Shown: one piece after another, positions 5,995-12,842 of the stretch | How the letters are laid out: each line of letters begins with the position of its first letter | Position numbering within the stretch: the stretch's first letter is position 1 | Assembly (NCBI GenBank): GCA_030146875.1 | Contig: JASLAX010000238.1 | Span: 1-17,516, forward strand | Length of the DNA: 17,516 nt | DNA from: Longimicrobiaceae bacterium | GTDB lineage: Bacteria; Gemmatimonadota; Gemmatimonadetes; Longimicrobiales; Longimicrobiaceae | Direction of reading: 5' to 3' | Translations under genes and position numbers: made by a program | The notes under the pieces: model-generated | Databases searched by the model: none | What the model was told of the DNA's origin: nothing | What the model saw: only the letters and a program-made list of their open reading frames with translations

Positions 5995-7242
5995 CTAGCG
6001 GAGGGCGGGGCGGAAGGGCTCCAGGCTCCCGGCCGTCGGCGCGGGCCGCACCTGGAGCAGGCCGGCGAGCAGGGCGTAGACGTTCACGTTCTCCACCGTG
6101 GGCAGGCGCGAGCCGGGGCGCACGCGCGGGCCCCGCGCCAGCAGGATGCCGTGCATGGCGGTCACGTCCGGATCCCACCCGTGCGCGCCCCACATCGCGC
6201 GGCCCGGCGGCGGGCGGAAGGACGCGCGGCGCGGCGACACCTGCCAGGGCTCGTCCATCAGCAGCAGGACGTCCCCGGCGCGCGGGCTGCGGCGAATGCG
6301 CAGGCGCTCGGGGATCTCGGCGCGCTTCCAGACGCGCGCGTTCGGCATGCGGCGCAGCGCGGCGTACGCCCGCTCCATCATCGCCGTGTCGCCGTGGAAG
6401 AAGAGCTGCGCGTACGGGCCCGCGGCCACCACGCGGACGGCGGAGTCGGGCGCCAGGTGGTCGTCCAGGAACGCGGTGTGCTCCCGGTCCGACGTCTGCA
6501 GCCCGTGGTCCGAGACGACCACGACCGAGATGGAGTCGCGCTGCGGCAGGCGGTCCAGGCCGTCCAGGATGCGCCCCAGCACCGCGTCCGCCGCCCGCGC
6601 CGCGCGCTCCGCCGCGGGCGAGTCCGGGCCGAACGCGTGCGCGGAGTCGTCCACCATGGAGAAGTACGCCACCGCCAGGCGCGGGCGCTCGGCCGCGGGC
6701 AGGCGCAGCCACGCCAGCACCGTGTCCACCCGCGCCCGGTCGGGCACCTTCGCGTCGTACGCCTTCCAGTACGACGGCCGCACGCCTCCGATCGCCGCCT
6801 CCGATCCCGGCCAGAAGAAGGTGCCCGCGCGCACCCCCTGCTTCTCGGCGGTCACCCAGATGGGCTCGCCGCCGTACCAGCGCGGGTCCGTGGTCGCGGC
6901 GCGGTCCCCGGCGCGGTACGACCGGTTCAGGACGGGGTCGTACATCTCGTTCCCCACCATCCCGTGGTCCTCGGCGTACAGGCCCGTGACGATGGTGTAG
7001 TGGTTGGGGAAGGTCTTGGTGGTGAAGACGGGCCGCAGCGCCCGCGCCCGCGCGCCCTCGCGCGCCAGGCGGCGGAAGGCGGGCAGGTCGTAGCGGTCCA
7101 GGTAGTCGTGGCGGAAGCCGTCGAACGAGACCAGGACCACGTACGGCCCGGGCCCTCCCGCCGGGGGCGCGGCCTCGGGCGGGGCGGCCGGGGCGCAGGC
7201 GGCGAGGGCCGCGAGCGCCAGGACGGCGAGGAGGCGCCTCAT
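5995..7242 (-). CDS. Ectonucleotide pyrophosphatase/phosphodiesterase-like lipoprotein
   Basis: This is a 415-residue alkaline-phosphatase-superfamily enzyme of the NPP type. Residues 1-16 are a lipoprotein signal ending in Leu-Ala-Ala-Cys (Cys16), so it is membrane-anchored outside the cytoplasm. Visible metal and catalytic elements are Val-Ser-Phe-Asp-Gly-Phe-Arg (Asp41), the nucleophile region Thr-Thr-Lys-Thr-Phe-Pro-Asn-His-Tyr (probably Thr77), Thr-Gly-Leu-Tyr-Ala-Glu-Asp-His-Gly, Asp-Asp-Ser-Ala-His-Ala-Phe-Gly-Pro, Val-Val-Ser-Asp-His-Gly-Leu, and Gly-Ala-His-Gly-Trp-Asp-Pro near the end. These are the two-zinc ligands of the family, which hydrolyses phosphodiester or pyrophosphate bonds of nucleotides or lipid head groups. 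The ATG overlaps the upstream stop (ATGA), so translation is coupled to the secreted-protein gene. The substrate cannot be told from sequence. Confidence 0.93.
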   Translation of the reverse strand: MRRLLAVLALAALAACAPAAPPEAAPPAGGPGPYVVLVSFDGFRHDYLDRYDLPAFRRLAREGARARALRPVFTTKTFPNHYTIVTGLYAEDHGMVGNEMYDPVLNRSYRAGDRAATTDPRWYGGEPIWVTAEKQGVRAGTFFWPGSEAAIGGVRPSYWKAYDAKVPDRARVDTVLAWLRLPAAERPRLAVAYFSMVDDSAHAFGPDSPAAERAARAADAVLGRILDGLDRLPQRDSISVVVVSDHGLQTSDREHTAFLDDHLAPDSAVRVVAAGPYAQLFFHGDTAMMERAYAALRRMPNARVWKRAEIPERLRIRRSPRAGDVLLLMDEPWQVSPRRASFRPPPGRAMWGAHGWDPDVTAMHGILLARGPRVRPGSRLPTVENVNVYALLAGLLQVRPAPTAGSLEPFRPALR

Positions 7243-8081
7243 CGCGCCACCCCCACGGCGACGAGGATCCCGGCGCGCGGCGAGTGGCGCTGGTAGCCGG
7301 CCACCCCCTCCACGCGCAGCGTCGTCCGCCCCTCCGTCCGCCCCCCGAAGCGCACCTCGCCCAGGTCCTCGTTCCCGCGGATGGAGCCGTCGATCCCGTC
7401 CACCTGCCCGACCGTGGCCAGGCCGAGCACGACCGGCCCCACGGCGTGGTCCACCCGCGCGGCGTAGGCCAGCACGTCGGACTGCTCGAAGCCGGGGTCG
7501 CGCGTTCCGTTGATGCTCACCCCCGCCTCGGCCGTGGCCGAGGTCGCCCCGCGCGCCCAGCGGCCGCCGACCAGCGCGAAGAAGTCGGTGGCGTCGCGGT
7601 CCAGGCCCGTCCGGTCGTCCGTCGTGGGCAGGCGCGCGCCGAAGCGCAGCACGGCGGCGGCGGGGGCGCCCTCCGGCGTCAGCCGCACCACGGTGGAGAC
7701 GCGCAGGTCGCCCGAGTCGTGGCGGCGGCCGTCCTCCGCCGCGAGCACCCGCTCCGTCGCCGGGGCGAAGCGCCGGTCCTCGCGGAAGAAGCGCTGCACC
7801 GTCCCTGCGCCCTCCAGCGCCACCCGCCCGGTCCTCCACGTCAGCGTGAAGCTCCCCGCCTCCACCAGCGGCCCCTCCGTCCCCGCGAGCGCGGCCCGCT
7901 GGTCCGCCAGGTACGCGCCCCCCACCTGGGCCGTGACCGTGCGCCCCTCGGCGAAGACGCGCCAGTCGAACGGCTCCAGCGGCCGCAGCTGCGCCGCGGC
8001 GGCGCCCGGCGTGGGCAGCGCGAGCAGGGCGGAGGCCAGCAGCACGAGGGATCGGGCGCGGACGGGGAACGACGGAGGCAT
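7239..8081 (-). CDS. Secreted protein of unknown function, coupled to the phosphodiesterase
   Basis: The protein has 280 residues. Residues 1-30 are a Sec signal peptide with an Arg-containing start, a Leu/Ala core and an Ala-Ala-Ala-Ala-Gln cleavage region. The mature protein is rich in alternating polar/hydrophobic stretches, many ending in aromatic or Val/Leu-Arg pairs. Examples are Phe-Thr-Leu-Thr-Trp-Arg-Thr-Gly-Arg-Val-Ala-Leu-Glu-Gly, Ala-Val-Leu-Arg-Phe-Gly-Ala-Arg, and the final Gly-Ile-Leu-Val-Ala-Val-Gly-Val-Ala-Arg. This suggests beta strands of an outer-membrane barrel or beta-rich periplasmic protein, without proof. The start is the ATG at 8081; no strong ribosome site is visible. 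Its stop overlaps the phosphodiesterase start by 4 bases. No named family is recognised. Confidence 0.82.
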   Translation of the reverse strand: MPPSFPVRARSLVLLASALLALPTPGAAAAQLRPLEPFDWRVFAEGRTVTAQVGGAYLADQRAALAGTEGPLVEAGSFTLTWRTGRVALEGAGTVQRFFREDRRFAPATERVLAAEDGRRHDSGDLRVSTVVRLTPEGAPAAAVLRFGARLPTTDDRTGLDRDATDFFALVGGRWARGATSATAEAGVSINGTRDPGFEQSDVLAYAARVDHAVGPVVLGLATVGQVDGIDGSIRGNEDLGEVRFGGRTEGRTTLRVEGVAGYQRHSPRAGILVAVGVAR

Positions 8082-8146
8082 GCGGCGCGCGGAGCGGGGA
8101 CGGGCGCCCGCGCCGTGCGCGCGGAGGGGGCCGGAATGATGGCCCG

Positions 8147-9154
8147 TTACCCGTTGCCCGGCAAGAGCGTCGCAGTCGGCGCACCCCTGAGGACGGCGGT
8201 CGCGCGGGTCAGCGTCACCTCCGGGAAGCCCAGGGCCCGCTTGATGGCCACGTCGCGCTGGAACGGGTTCCGCTCCGCCTCCAGCGCCCGCACCCGCCGT
8301 GCGCCCAGGCGGCGGACGTACCACGCGGCGTTGCTGGGAACGGGGAAGTCGGAGCCGAAGAGCGTGCGCGCGGTCAGCTCCTCGTCGTCGGCCAGGCGCG
8401 GGAGGTGGCGGAACCGCGAGGGGTTGGCGATGCCGGAGTTGTCCACCCAGAGGTGCGGGTGCTCGCGCAGCAGGCGGCGCAGCAGGGGCCGCTGGTCCAC
8501 GTCGCGGGAGAGGTGCACGGGCACGGCGGCGTGCGCCACGATCACCGGCACGCCCTCCCGCAACGGAAGCTCGATCCGGGCCAGGTCGCGGAGCGCGGGG
8601 TCCACCTCCGCGAAGGTCCGCTCGCTCCCGCCGGAGTGGACGAGCAGGGGCAGGCCCGCGTCCGCCATCCGCCGGTAGAAGGGGCGGTTCCGCTCGTCGG
8701 CCGGGTCGATCCCCATGGTCGCGGGGAGCCACTTGAGAAGGACGGCGCCCCCCTCCAGGCACTCCTCCAGCCGCTCCATCGCGTCCCGACGGCGCGGGTT
8801 GATGGAGGGGCCCGGGAGCAGCTCGGGATGCCTGCGCGACACCTGCAGCACCCAGGACGGCGGAATGACCATCTGCGACCGCTCGCGGTCCAGCTCGCCG
8901 TCGTCCCCGTAGACGCCGTCGAAGCCCAGCGCCACGGCGTGCGTCAGCTCGCTCTCCCCGATCAGCCGGGCGATGCGCGCCGCCCAGTCCGCGTCCACCG
9001 ACGTCCGGAGCTGCTCCGCGGTGATGCCGTGGATGCGGCGCAGCAGGCGGAAGGTGTAGCGCGCCGCGAACGCCGGGGAGATCCAGCACCCCGAGCCGTC
9101 CGTCCCCACGCCCGCGAGGTGGACGTGGACGTCGATCCTGCTCTCCCCGCTCAT
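8147..9154 (-). CDS. Amidohydrolase-family metal-dependent hydrolase
   Basis: This 335-residue TIM-barrel hydrolase is of the amidohydrolase_2 type. The first strand carries His-X-His (Asp-Val-His-Val-His, His10/His12). Later strand-end residues that fit metal binding are Lys141 (Leu-Leu-Lys-Trp-Leu), His173 (Leu-Leu-Val-His-Ser-Gly), His208 (Val-Ala-His-Ala-Ala) and Asp269 (Phe-Gly-Ser-Asp-Phe-Pro). No signal peptide is present, so it acts in the cytoplasm. The substrate is unknown; related enzymes hydrolyse or decarboxylate ring or amide compounds. The ATG at 9154 is supported by GGAGGAGG (9159-9166, complement) and by a 4-base overlap with the alpha/beta-hydrolase stop (ATGA). The two are therefore likely translated together and may act on related substrates. 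Confidence 0.92.
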   Translation of the reverse strand: MSGESRIDVHVHLAGVGTDGSGCWISPAFAARYTFRLLRRIHGITAEQLRTSVDADWAARIARLIGESELTHAVALGFDGVYGDDGELDRERSQMVIPPSWVLQVSRRHPELLPGPSINPRRRDAMERLEECLEGGAVLLKWLPATMGIDPADERNRPFYRRMADAGLPLLVHSGGSERTFAEVDPALRDLARIELPLREGVPVIVAHAAVPVHLSRDVDQRPLLRRLLREHPHLWVDNSGIANPSRFRHLPRLADDEELTARTLFGSDFPVPSNAAWYVRRLGARRVRALEAERNPFQRDVAIKRALGFPEVTLTRATAVLRGAPTATLLPGNG

Positions 9155-10041
9155 CGCCCCTCCTCCGCGCGCTCGTCCAGCCACGCCGCCACCCGCTCGC
9201 CCGTCGCGTCGCGCAGCGGGACGGACCAGTGGGAGGCGCGGTGCAGGAGGAGCAGCTCCCCGTGCGGCAGCGCCGCCACCAGCGCCTCCCCCTGCGCGGG
9301 CGGGACGAGCGCGTCCCCGCCGCCGTAGACGAGCAGCACGGGGACGCGCGTCCCGGCCGCGGAGCCCAGGGGATCGAGCCGGCGGAGGAAGTCGCGCACC
9401 GCCTCCACGTACTCGAACCCCCCGGCCCCCGTGGGCGTCCGCCGGAACGGGTACGCGCTCCGCTTCAGCCGCCCCACGGCGGGCACCGTGCCCCACGCCC
9501 CGAAGCACCGCCGCAGCCGCAGCGTCTGCGGGACCAGGAAGCCGCGCACCTCCGCCAGCGCCACCGCGCGCGTCAGGGAGACATCGATGGGCGCGGAGAG
9601 GACCACCGCCGACGCCGCGGGCACGCCGTCCGCCAGCGCCCGGAGCGTCATCGACCCGCCCAGCGAGTGGCCCACCAGGTGGAGCGGGAGCCGGTCGCGG
9701 CCGGCGGACGCCGCGTCCACCGCCGCGGCCACGGCGCCGGCGGCGACCTCCGGCTCGAAGCGGGTGGTGCTCTCCCACCCGTTCCCGTCGGCGTCGAAGG
9801 CGAACACCTCGAACCCCGCCGACGCCGCGTCCGCCAGCAGCGGGAGCAGGGGAAAGAACGCGTCGTTCCCCGCCCCGTGCGCCGCCACGATCCGCCCCCT
9901 CGGCGCGCAGGGCGGGAGGAGGCGCACGGCGGCGACCTCCCCGCCCGCCTGCGGGCGCGCGTACCGCACGCGCTCCCAGCGCAGGCCGCGCGCGTCCAGC
10001 CACGCGGCCGCCCGCCGCTGGTGCGAGGGGGCGCCCGTCAA
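9151..10041 (-). CDS. Alpha/beta hydrolase
   Basis: The protein has 296 residues from a TTG start that overlaps the upstream NADH dehydrogenase stop in TTGA, giving the same 4-base coupling as its other neighbour. No ATG precedes the catalytic domain. The oxyanion region is His-Gly-Ala-Gly-Asn-Asp (55-60). The nucleophile elbow is Gly-His-Ser-Leu-Gly-Gly-Ser with Ser126, the acid is probably Asp243 (Tyr-Gly-Gly-Gly-Asp-Ala-Leu), and the base is His271 (Ala-Ser-His-Trp-Ser-Val). All three catalytic residues are present, so it should be an active serine hydrolase of the lysophospholipase/esterase-like group. No signal peptide is seen. The substrate is unknown. A later in-frame alternative start cannot be excluded. 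Confidence 0.88.
   Translation of the reverse strand: MTGAPSHQRRAAAWLDARGLRWERVRYARPQAGGEVAAVRLLPPCAPRGRIVAAHGAGNDAFFPLLPLLADAASAGFEVFAFDADGNGWESTTRFEPEVAAGAVAAAVDAASAGRDRLPLHLVGHSLGGSMTLRALADGVPAASAVVLSAPIDVSLTRAVALAEVRGFLVPQTLRLRRCFGAWGTVPAVGRLKRSAYPFRRTPTGAGGFEYVEAVRDFLRRLDPLGSAAGTRVPVLLVYGGGDALVPPAQGEALVAALPHGELLLLHRASHWSVPLRDATGERVAAWLDERAEEGR
9159..9166 (-). promoter_or_regulatory. Strong Shine-Dalgarno of the amidohydrolase (GGAGGAGG)
   Basis: GGAGGAGG on the minus strand, 4 bases before the ATG at 9154 and inside the 3' end of the alpha/beta-hydrolase gene. It confirms the ATGA-coupled start. Confidence 0.75.
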
Positions 10042-11462
10042 TGCGCCGCCGCCTGGTCGCGGTCGCCGCCCATCCAGCCCGGCGCCTCCGCGTCCGCCGG
10101 GGCCCCGCCCGTCCCGGGCTCGCCCGCCTCCCGCGGGCGGTGCAGGGCCCCGTCGGGGTGCGGGGGATGCGCGCCGAGCGGCAGGCCGGGCGGGGCGAGC
10201 TCCGGCCCCACCTCGCCCGTGATCAGCCGCGCCCCGCGCTGCCAGGTCAGGTACGACCACGCCCACTGCACGAACACGCTGACGCGGTTGCGGAAGCCGA
10301 TCAGGAAGAAGATGTGGATGAAGAGCCACGCCATCCACGCCAGCCACCCGGACAGCTTCAGCTCGCCGAGCTGCATCACCGCCGCGCGCCGGCCGATGGT
10401 GGCCATGCTCCCCTTGTCCCAGTAGCGGAACGCCGCGCGCGGCTCCTTCCGCAGCGTCCGCCGGATGTTGCGGCCCACGGTGGCGCCCATCTGGTTGGCG
10501 ACGGGCGCCACACCGGGGAGGGGACGGCCCTGCTCGTCGTCCATGGCGGCCAGGTCGCCGATCACGAACACCTCCGGTCGGCCCGGCACGGAGAGGTCGG
10601 GCTCCACCATCACCCGCCCCGCCCGGTCCAGCGGCGCGCCCAGGCAGCGCCCCAGCGGCGAAGCCGTCACCCCGGCCGCCCACACCACGTTGCGCGAGGG
10701 GATGCGCTCGTCGCCCACCCGCACGGCGTCCGCCTCGATCCCGGTCACCACGGAGCCCGTGCGCACCTCCACGCCCACGCCGCGCAGCGCCGCCTCCGCG
10801 TCCGCGGAGAGGCCGGCGTCGTACGCCGGGAGCAGGCGCGGCCCGCCCTCCAGCAGCACCACGCGCGCGGAGGACGGGTCGATGCGGCGGAAGTCGCGGA
10901 CCAGCGAGTGGCGGGCGATCTCCGCGAAGGCGCCCGCCATCTCCACCCCCGTGGGCCCGCCGCCCACCACCACGAAGGTGAGGAGGGCGCGGCGCTCGGC
11001 GTCGTCGGGCTCCTGCTCCGCCGCCTCGAAGGCGAGCAGGAAGCGGCGGCGGATCTCGGTGGCGTCCTCGATCGTCTTGAGCCCGGGGGCCACCGGCGCC
11101 CACTCCGGGTGCCCGAAGTAGTGGTGCGTGGCCCCGGTGGAGACCACCAGGAAGTCGTACGGCACGCGCCCGCCGTCGGCCAGGCGCACCTCGCGCGCGT
11201 CGGGGTCCACGTCCACCACCTCGGCCATCAGCACCGTGGTGTTCTTCTGGCGCCGCAGGATGCTGCGGATGGGGGAGGAGATGTCGGCGGGGGAGAGGGC
11301 CGCGGTGGCGACCTGGTACAGCAGGGGTTGGAAGACGTGGTGGTTCCGTCGGTCGACGAGCGTGACCCGCACCGGTGCGTCGCGCAGCGCGCGCGCCGTG
11401 CTGAGCCCGCCGAAGCCCCCGCCCACCACCACCACGCGGGGGAGCCCGCTCTCTATCGTCAT
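10038..11462 (-). CDS. ndh: Type II NADH dehydrogenase (NDH-2)
   Basis: This 474-residue FAD-dependent oxidoreductase has two Rossmann folds. The FAD site is Val-Val-Gly-Gly-Gly-Phe-Gly-Gly (12-19). The NADH site is Val-Val-Val-Gly-Gly-Gly-Pro-Thr-Gly-Val-Glu (164-174). The second FAD motif is Val-Phe-Val-Ile-Gly-Asp-Leu-Ala (298-305), and the quinone-side motif is Ala-Pro-Val-Ala-Asn-Gln-Met-Gly (319-326). A hydrophobic segment near 373-390 and the following region fit the C-terminal membrane-binding part. The enzyme passes electrons from NADH to quinone at the inner membrane without pumping protons. The last 50 or so residues are a Pro/Gly-rich tail. AGAGG upstream of the ATG at 11462 supports the start. 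It is the first gene of a coupled series with the alpha/beta hydrolase and amidohydrolase. Confidence 0.95.
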   Translation of the reverse strand: MTIESGLPRVVVVGGGFGGLSTARALRDAPVRVTLVDRRNHHVFQPLLYQVATAALSPADISSPIRSILRRQKNTTVLMAEVVDVDPDAREVRLADGGRVPYDFLVVSTGATHHYFGHPEWAPVAPGLKTIEDATEIRRRFLLAFEAAEQEPDDAERRALLTFVVVGGGPTGVEMAGAFAEIARHSLVRDFRRIDPSSARVVLLEGGPRLLPAYDAGLSADAEAALRGVGVEVRTGSVVTGIEADAVRVGDERIPSRNVVWAAGVTASPLGRCLGAPLDRAGRVMVEPDLSVPGRPEVFVIGDLAAMDDEQGRPLPGVAPVANQMGATVGRNIRRTLRKEPRAAFRYWDKGSMATIGRRAAVMQLGELKLSGWLAWMAWLFIHIFFLIGFRNRVSVFVQWAWSYLTWQRGARLITGEVGPELAPPGLPLGAHPPHPDGALHRPREAGEPGTGGAPADAEAPGWMGGDRDQAAAH

Positions 11463-11512
11463 GTCCGGCCTCTTTCGGAGTCGGTGTCGAGGGACCGTTC
11501 CCCTCTCGCAGA

Positions 11513-11540
11513 AGAATACGGCTCCCGCGCGGGCCGGCAA
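11513..11540 (-). promoter_or_regulatory. Probable promoter of the ndh gene series
   Basis: TTGCCG (-35, 11535-11540) and TATTCT (-10, 11513-11518) on the minus strand are 16 bases apart, each matching consensus at 4 of 6 positions. The -10 lies about 50 bases before the ndh start, and nothing better is seen in this gap. A GC palindrome (CCCGCGCGGG, 11524-11533) fills the spacer and might bind a regulator. Confidence 0.5.
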
Positions 11541-11570
11541 CGGTCGATCGACCCCCCCGGCGAAGGTCGC

Positions 11571-11876
11571 ATGCACTCCTCCCCCGCCCCATCCCGCCCG
11601 CCCGCCCCGCACCCGCCCGGCCGCGACGAGGCCGTGTCGTCGCTCGCGCGCGTCCTGGGCGAGCACGAGGCCGACGGCACCTGGCGGGCCGCGTGCCGGG
11701 ACTGCGGCGTGCCGCAGTTCCGCCCGCTCCGCCCCGACGAGTTCCTGCGCGTCGCCGAGCACCTCGCCGCGCGGCGGGACGCGGCGGGCTGCATGGCCCG
11801 CGCCCTGGTGGTCCGCGCCCGCGTCTCGGTGCTCCTCGCCGGGCGCGGCGCCCCTCCCCCGGCACCCGCACGCTGA
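11571..11876 (+). CDS. Small Cys-containing protein of unknown function (101 aa)
   Basis: This 101-residue frame has G or C at nearly every third position, which matches real genes here. After a Pro/Ser-rich start (residues 1-18) it has Val-Ser-Ser-Leu-Ala-Arg-Val-Leu-Gly-Glu-His-Glu, then Cys-Arg-Asp-Cys-Gly (a Cys-X-X-Cys pair near 43-46) and a third Cys near 75 in a helix-like Ala/Arg-rich stretch. The Cys pair could hold a metal or act in redox; there is no signal peptide. It is divergent from ndh (108-bp gap) and ends 5 bases before the GAF gene, so the two are likely co-transcribed. The family is not recognised. Confidence 0.6.
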   Translation: MHSSPAPSRPPAPHPPGRDEAVSSLARVLGEHEADGTWRAACRDCGVPQFRPLRPDEFLRVAEHLAARRDAAGCMARALVVRARVSVLLAGRGAPPPAPAR

Positions 11877-11881
11877 GCGCC

Positions 11882-12418
11882 ATGCCCGCGGCACCCCACT
11901 CCCCTCTCGGCCCGCCGTCCGACCCGCTCCGGGACCTGGACCGCCTGCGCGAGATCGCCGACCTGGGGCTGACGGACCCCGACGCCGGCGCGCTCCTGCA
12001 GGAGCTGGCGGCCGAGGCGTCCCGGCGCCTGGGCCTGCCCACCGGCATGGTGAGCGTCGTGCTGGACAGCGCGCAGCTCTTCGTGGCGCACCACGGGCTG
12101 GACGGGTGGATGGCCGAGGCTCAGGGCACGCCGGTGGAGTGGTCGTTCTGCCAGCACGCCGTGCGCGACCGCGACGCCGTGGTGATCGGCGACGCCACCG
12201 CCGACCCGCGCATGAAGGACTCGCCCCTGGTCACGCACGAGGGCGTCCGCTGCTACGCCGGCATTCCGCTGGTCTCGTCGCGCGGCCACGTGGTGGGCAC
12301 CCTCTGCGCCACCGGCACCGAGGCCCGCTCCTTCACCGGGGAGGAGATCCAGGCCCTCCACGACCTGGCCGCCGAGGCGGTGCGGCGGATCGAGGCGCGG
12401 CGGTCGGAGTCCGCCTGA
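11882..12418 (+). CDS. Single GAF-domain protein
   Basis: The protein has 178 residues and is almost entirely one GAF domain (about 25-172). Typical features are a Leu-rich first helix, Gly-Met-Val-Ser-Val-Val-Leu-Asp, Val-Glu-Trp-Ser-Phe-Cys-Gln-His-Ala-Val, Val-Ile-Gly-Asp-Ala-Thr-Ala-Asp-Pro-Arg, Cys-Tyr-Ala-Gly-Ile-Pro-Leu, and His-Val-Val-Gly-Thr-Leu-Cys-Ala-Thr-Gly. The Ser-Phe-Cys and Gly-Thr-Leu-Cys motifs are common in sensory GAF domains attached to kinases or cyclases, but here no output domain follows. It may be a stand-alone small-molecule or redox sensor, or a partner subunit. The ATG follows the small-protein stop by 5 bases. The ligand is unknown. Confidence 0.88.
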   Translation: MPAAPHSPLGPPSDPLRDLDRLREIADLGLTDPDAGALLQELAAEASRRLGLPTGMVSVVLDSAQLFVAHHGLDGWMAEAQGTPVEWSFCQHAVRDRDAVVIGDATADPRMKDSPLVTHEGVRCYAGIPLVSSRGHVVGTLCATGTEARSFTGEEIQALHDLAAEAVRRIEARRSESA

Positions 12419-12440
12419 GCCGGCGGGCGCGTCCACCTCC

Positions 12441-12739
12441 CCTTTTCCACGCGGAGACGCGGAGGACGCGGAGACGCGGAGGGTTCCGTCGCCTCGCCCC
12501 TTCCGTCGCGAGCCGAAGCGACAGCAGAAAGGGTGAGTTTTGGGAGTTCAGGGAGTTACGGGTGGTGCGACGATGCCGAGGCCACGCGCGATGCAACCCA
12601 AACTACTCTTTGTTAGCTCCCCCCCTTTTTACGTCTTCTGCCGCGCGAGCCGTGCGTGGCGGGGTCGCGCCGGTGCCAGCGCACGCTGCAGTGCTCCGCG
12701 TCTCGCCGTTCTTTTCCTCCGCGGCTCCGCGTGAAAGGC
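12441..12739. mobile_element. MITE-like non-autonomous element (candidate)
   Basis: The left end reads CCTTTTCCACGCGGAG (12441-12456). The complement of the right end (12725-12738) reads CCTTTCACGCGGAG. They are the same but for a 2-base gap and form imperfect terminal inverted repeats of an interval of about 300 bp. The similarity continues inward (GCGGAGG, then GAGACGCGGAG on both sides). The inside is lower in GC and codes for nothing obvious. Element size, terminal inverted repeats and lack of genes fit a MITE; no clear target-site duplication was found. Confidence 0.4.
12449..12481 (+). repeat. Tandem repeat, 4 x ACGCGGAG
   Basis: Four exact copies of the 8-mer ACGCGGAG at 12449-12456, 12457-12464, 12466-12473 and 12474-12481, with a single extra G at 12465. 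Its complement CTCCGCGT occurs near 12693-12701 and at 12725-12732, making the inverted counterpart. Confidence 0.85.
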
Positions 12740-12775
12740 TGTTCAAAAGACGCACGCACCGCAGCCGGAAACGAA

Positions 12776-12809
12776 CCGGCCCGCCCCACGGATTCGCGGG
12801 GCGGGCCGG
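12776..12809 (-). terminator. Intrinsic terminator of the sigma factor gene
   Basis: CCGGCCCGCCCC (12776-12787) pairs perfectly with 12798-12809 across a 10-base loop. It lies 33 bases after the sigma factor stop codon. Read on the minus strand the stem is followed by TTCGTTTCC, a short T-rich tail. Confidence 0.75.
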
Positions 12810-12842
12810 CTTCGCATCGTCCAGACGTGGACGGTCAGCGGG

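Larger units (their letters stand above)
12419..12842. other. Non-coding stretch with repeat element and terminator
   Basis: 424 bp between the GAF gene and the sigma factor gene (convergent). It contains four ACGCGGAG units near its left side, an inverted partial copy near its right side, a less GC-rich middle with runs such as GGGGGGG/CCCCCCC and TTTTT, and the sigma-gene terminator (12776-12809). No convincing gene is seen. Confidence 0.6.

Noticed and set aside
8147..12048. N-terminal extensions of the minus-strand hydrolase frames
   Set aside because: The frames stay open far upstream inside neighbouring genes, but real homology starts only at the proposed overlapping start codons.
12441..12739. 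CRISPR-like array from the ACGCGGAG repeats
   Set aside because: Units are 8 bases and directly abutting without spacers; no cas genes are present.
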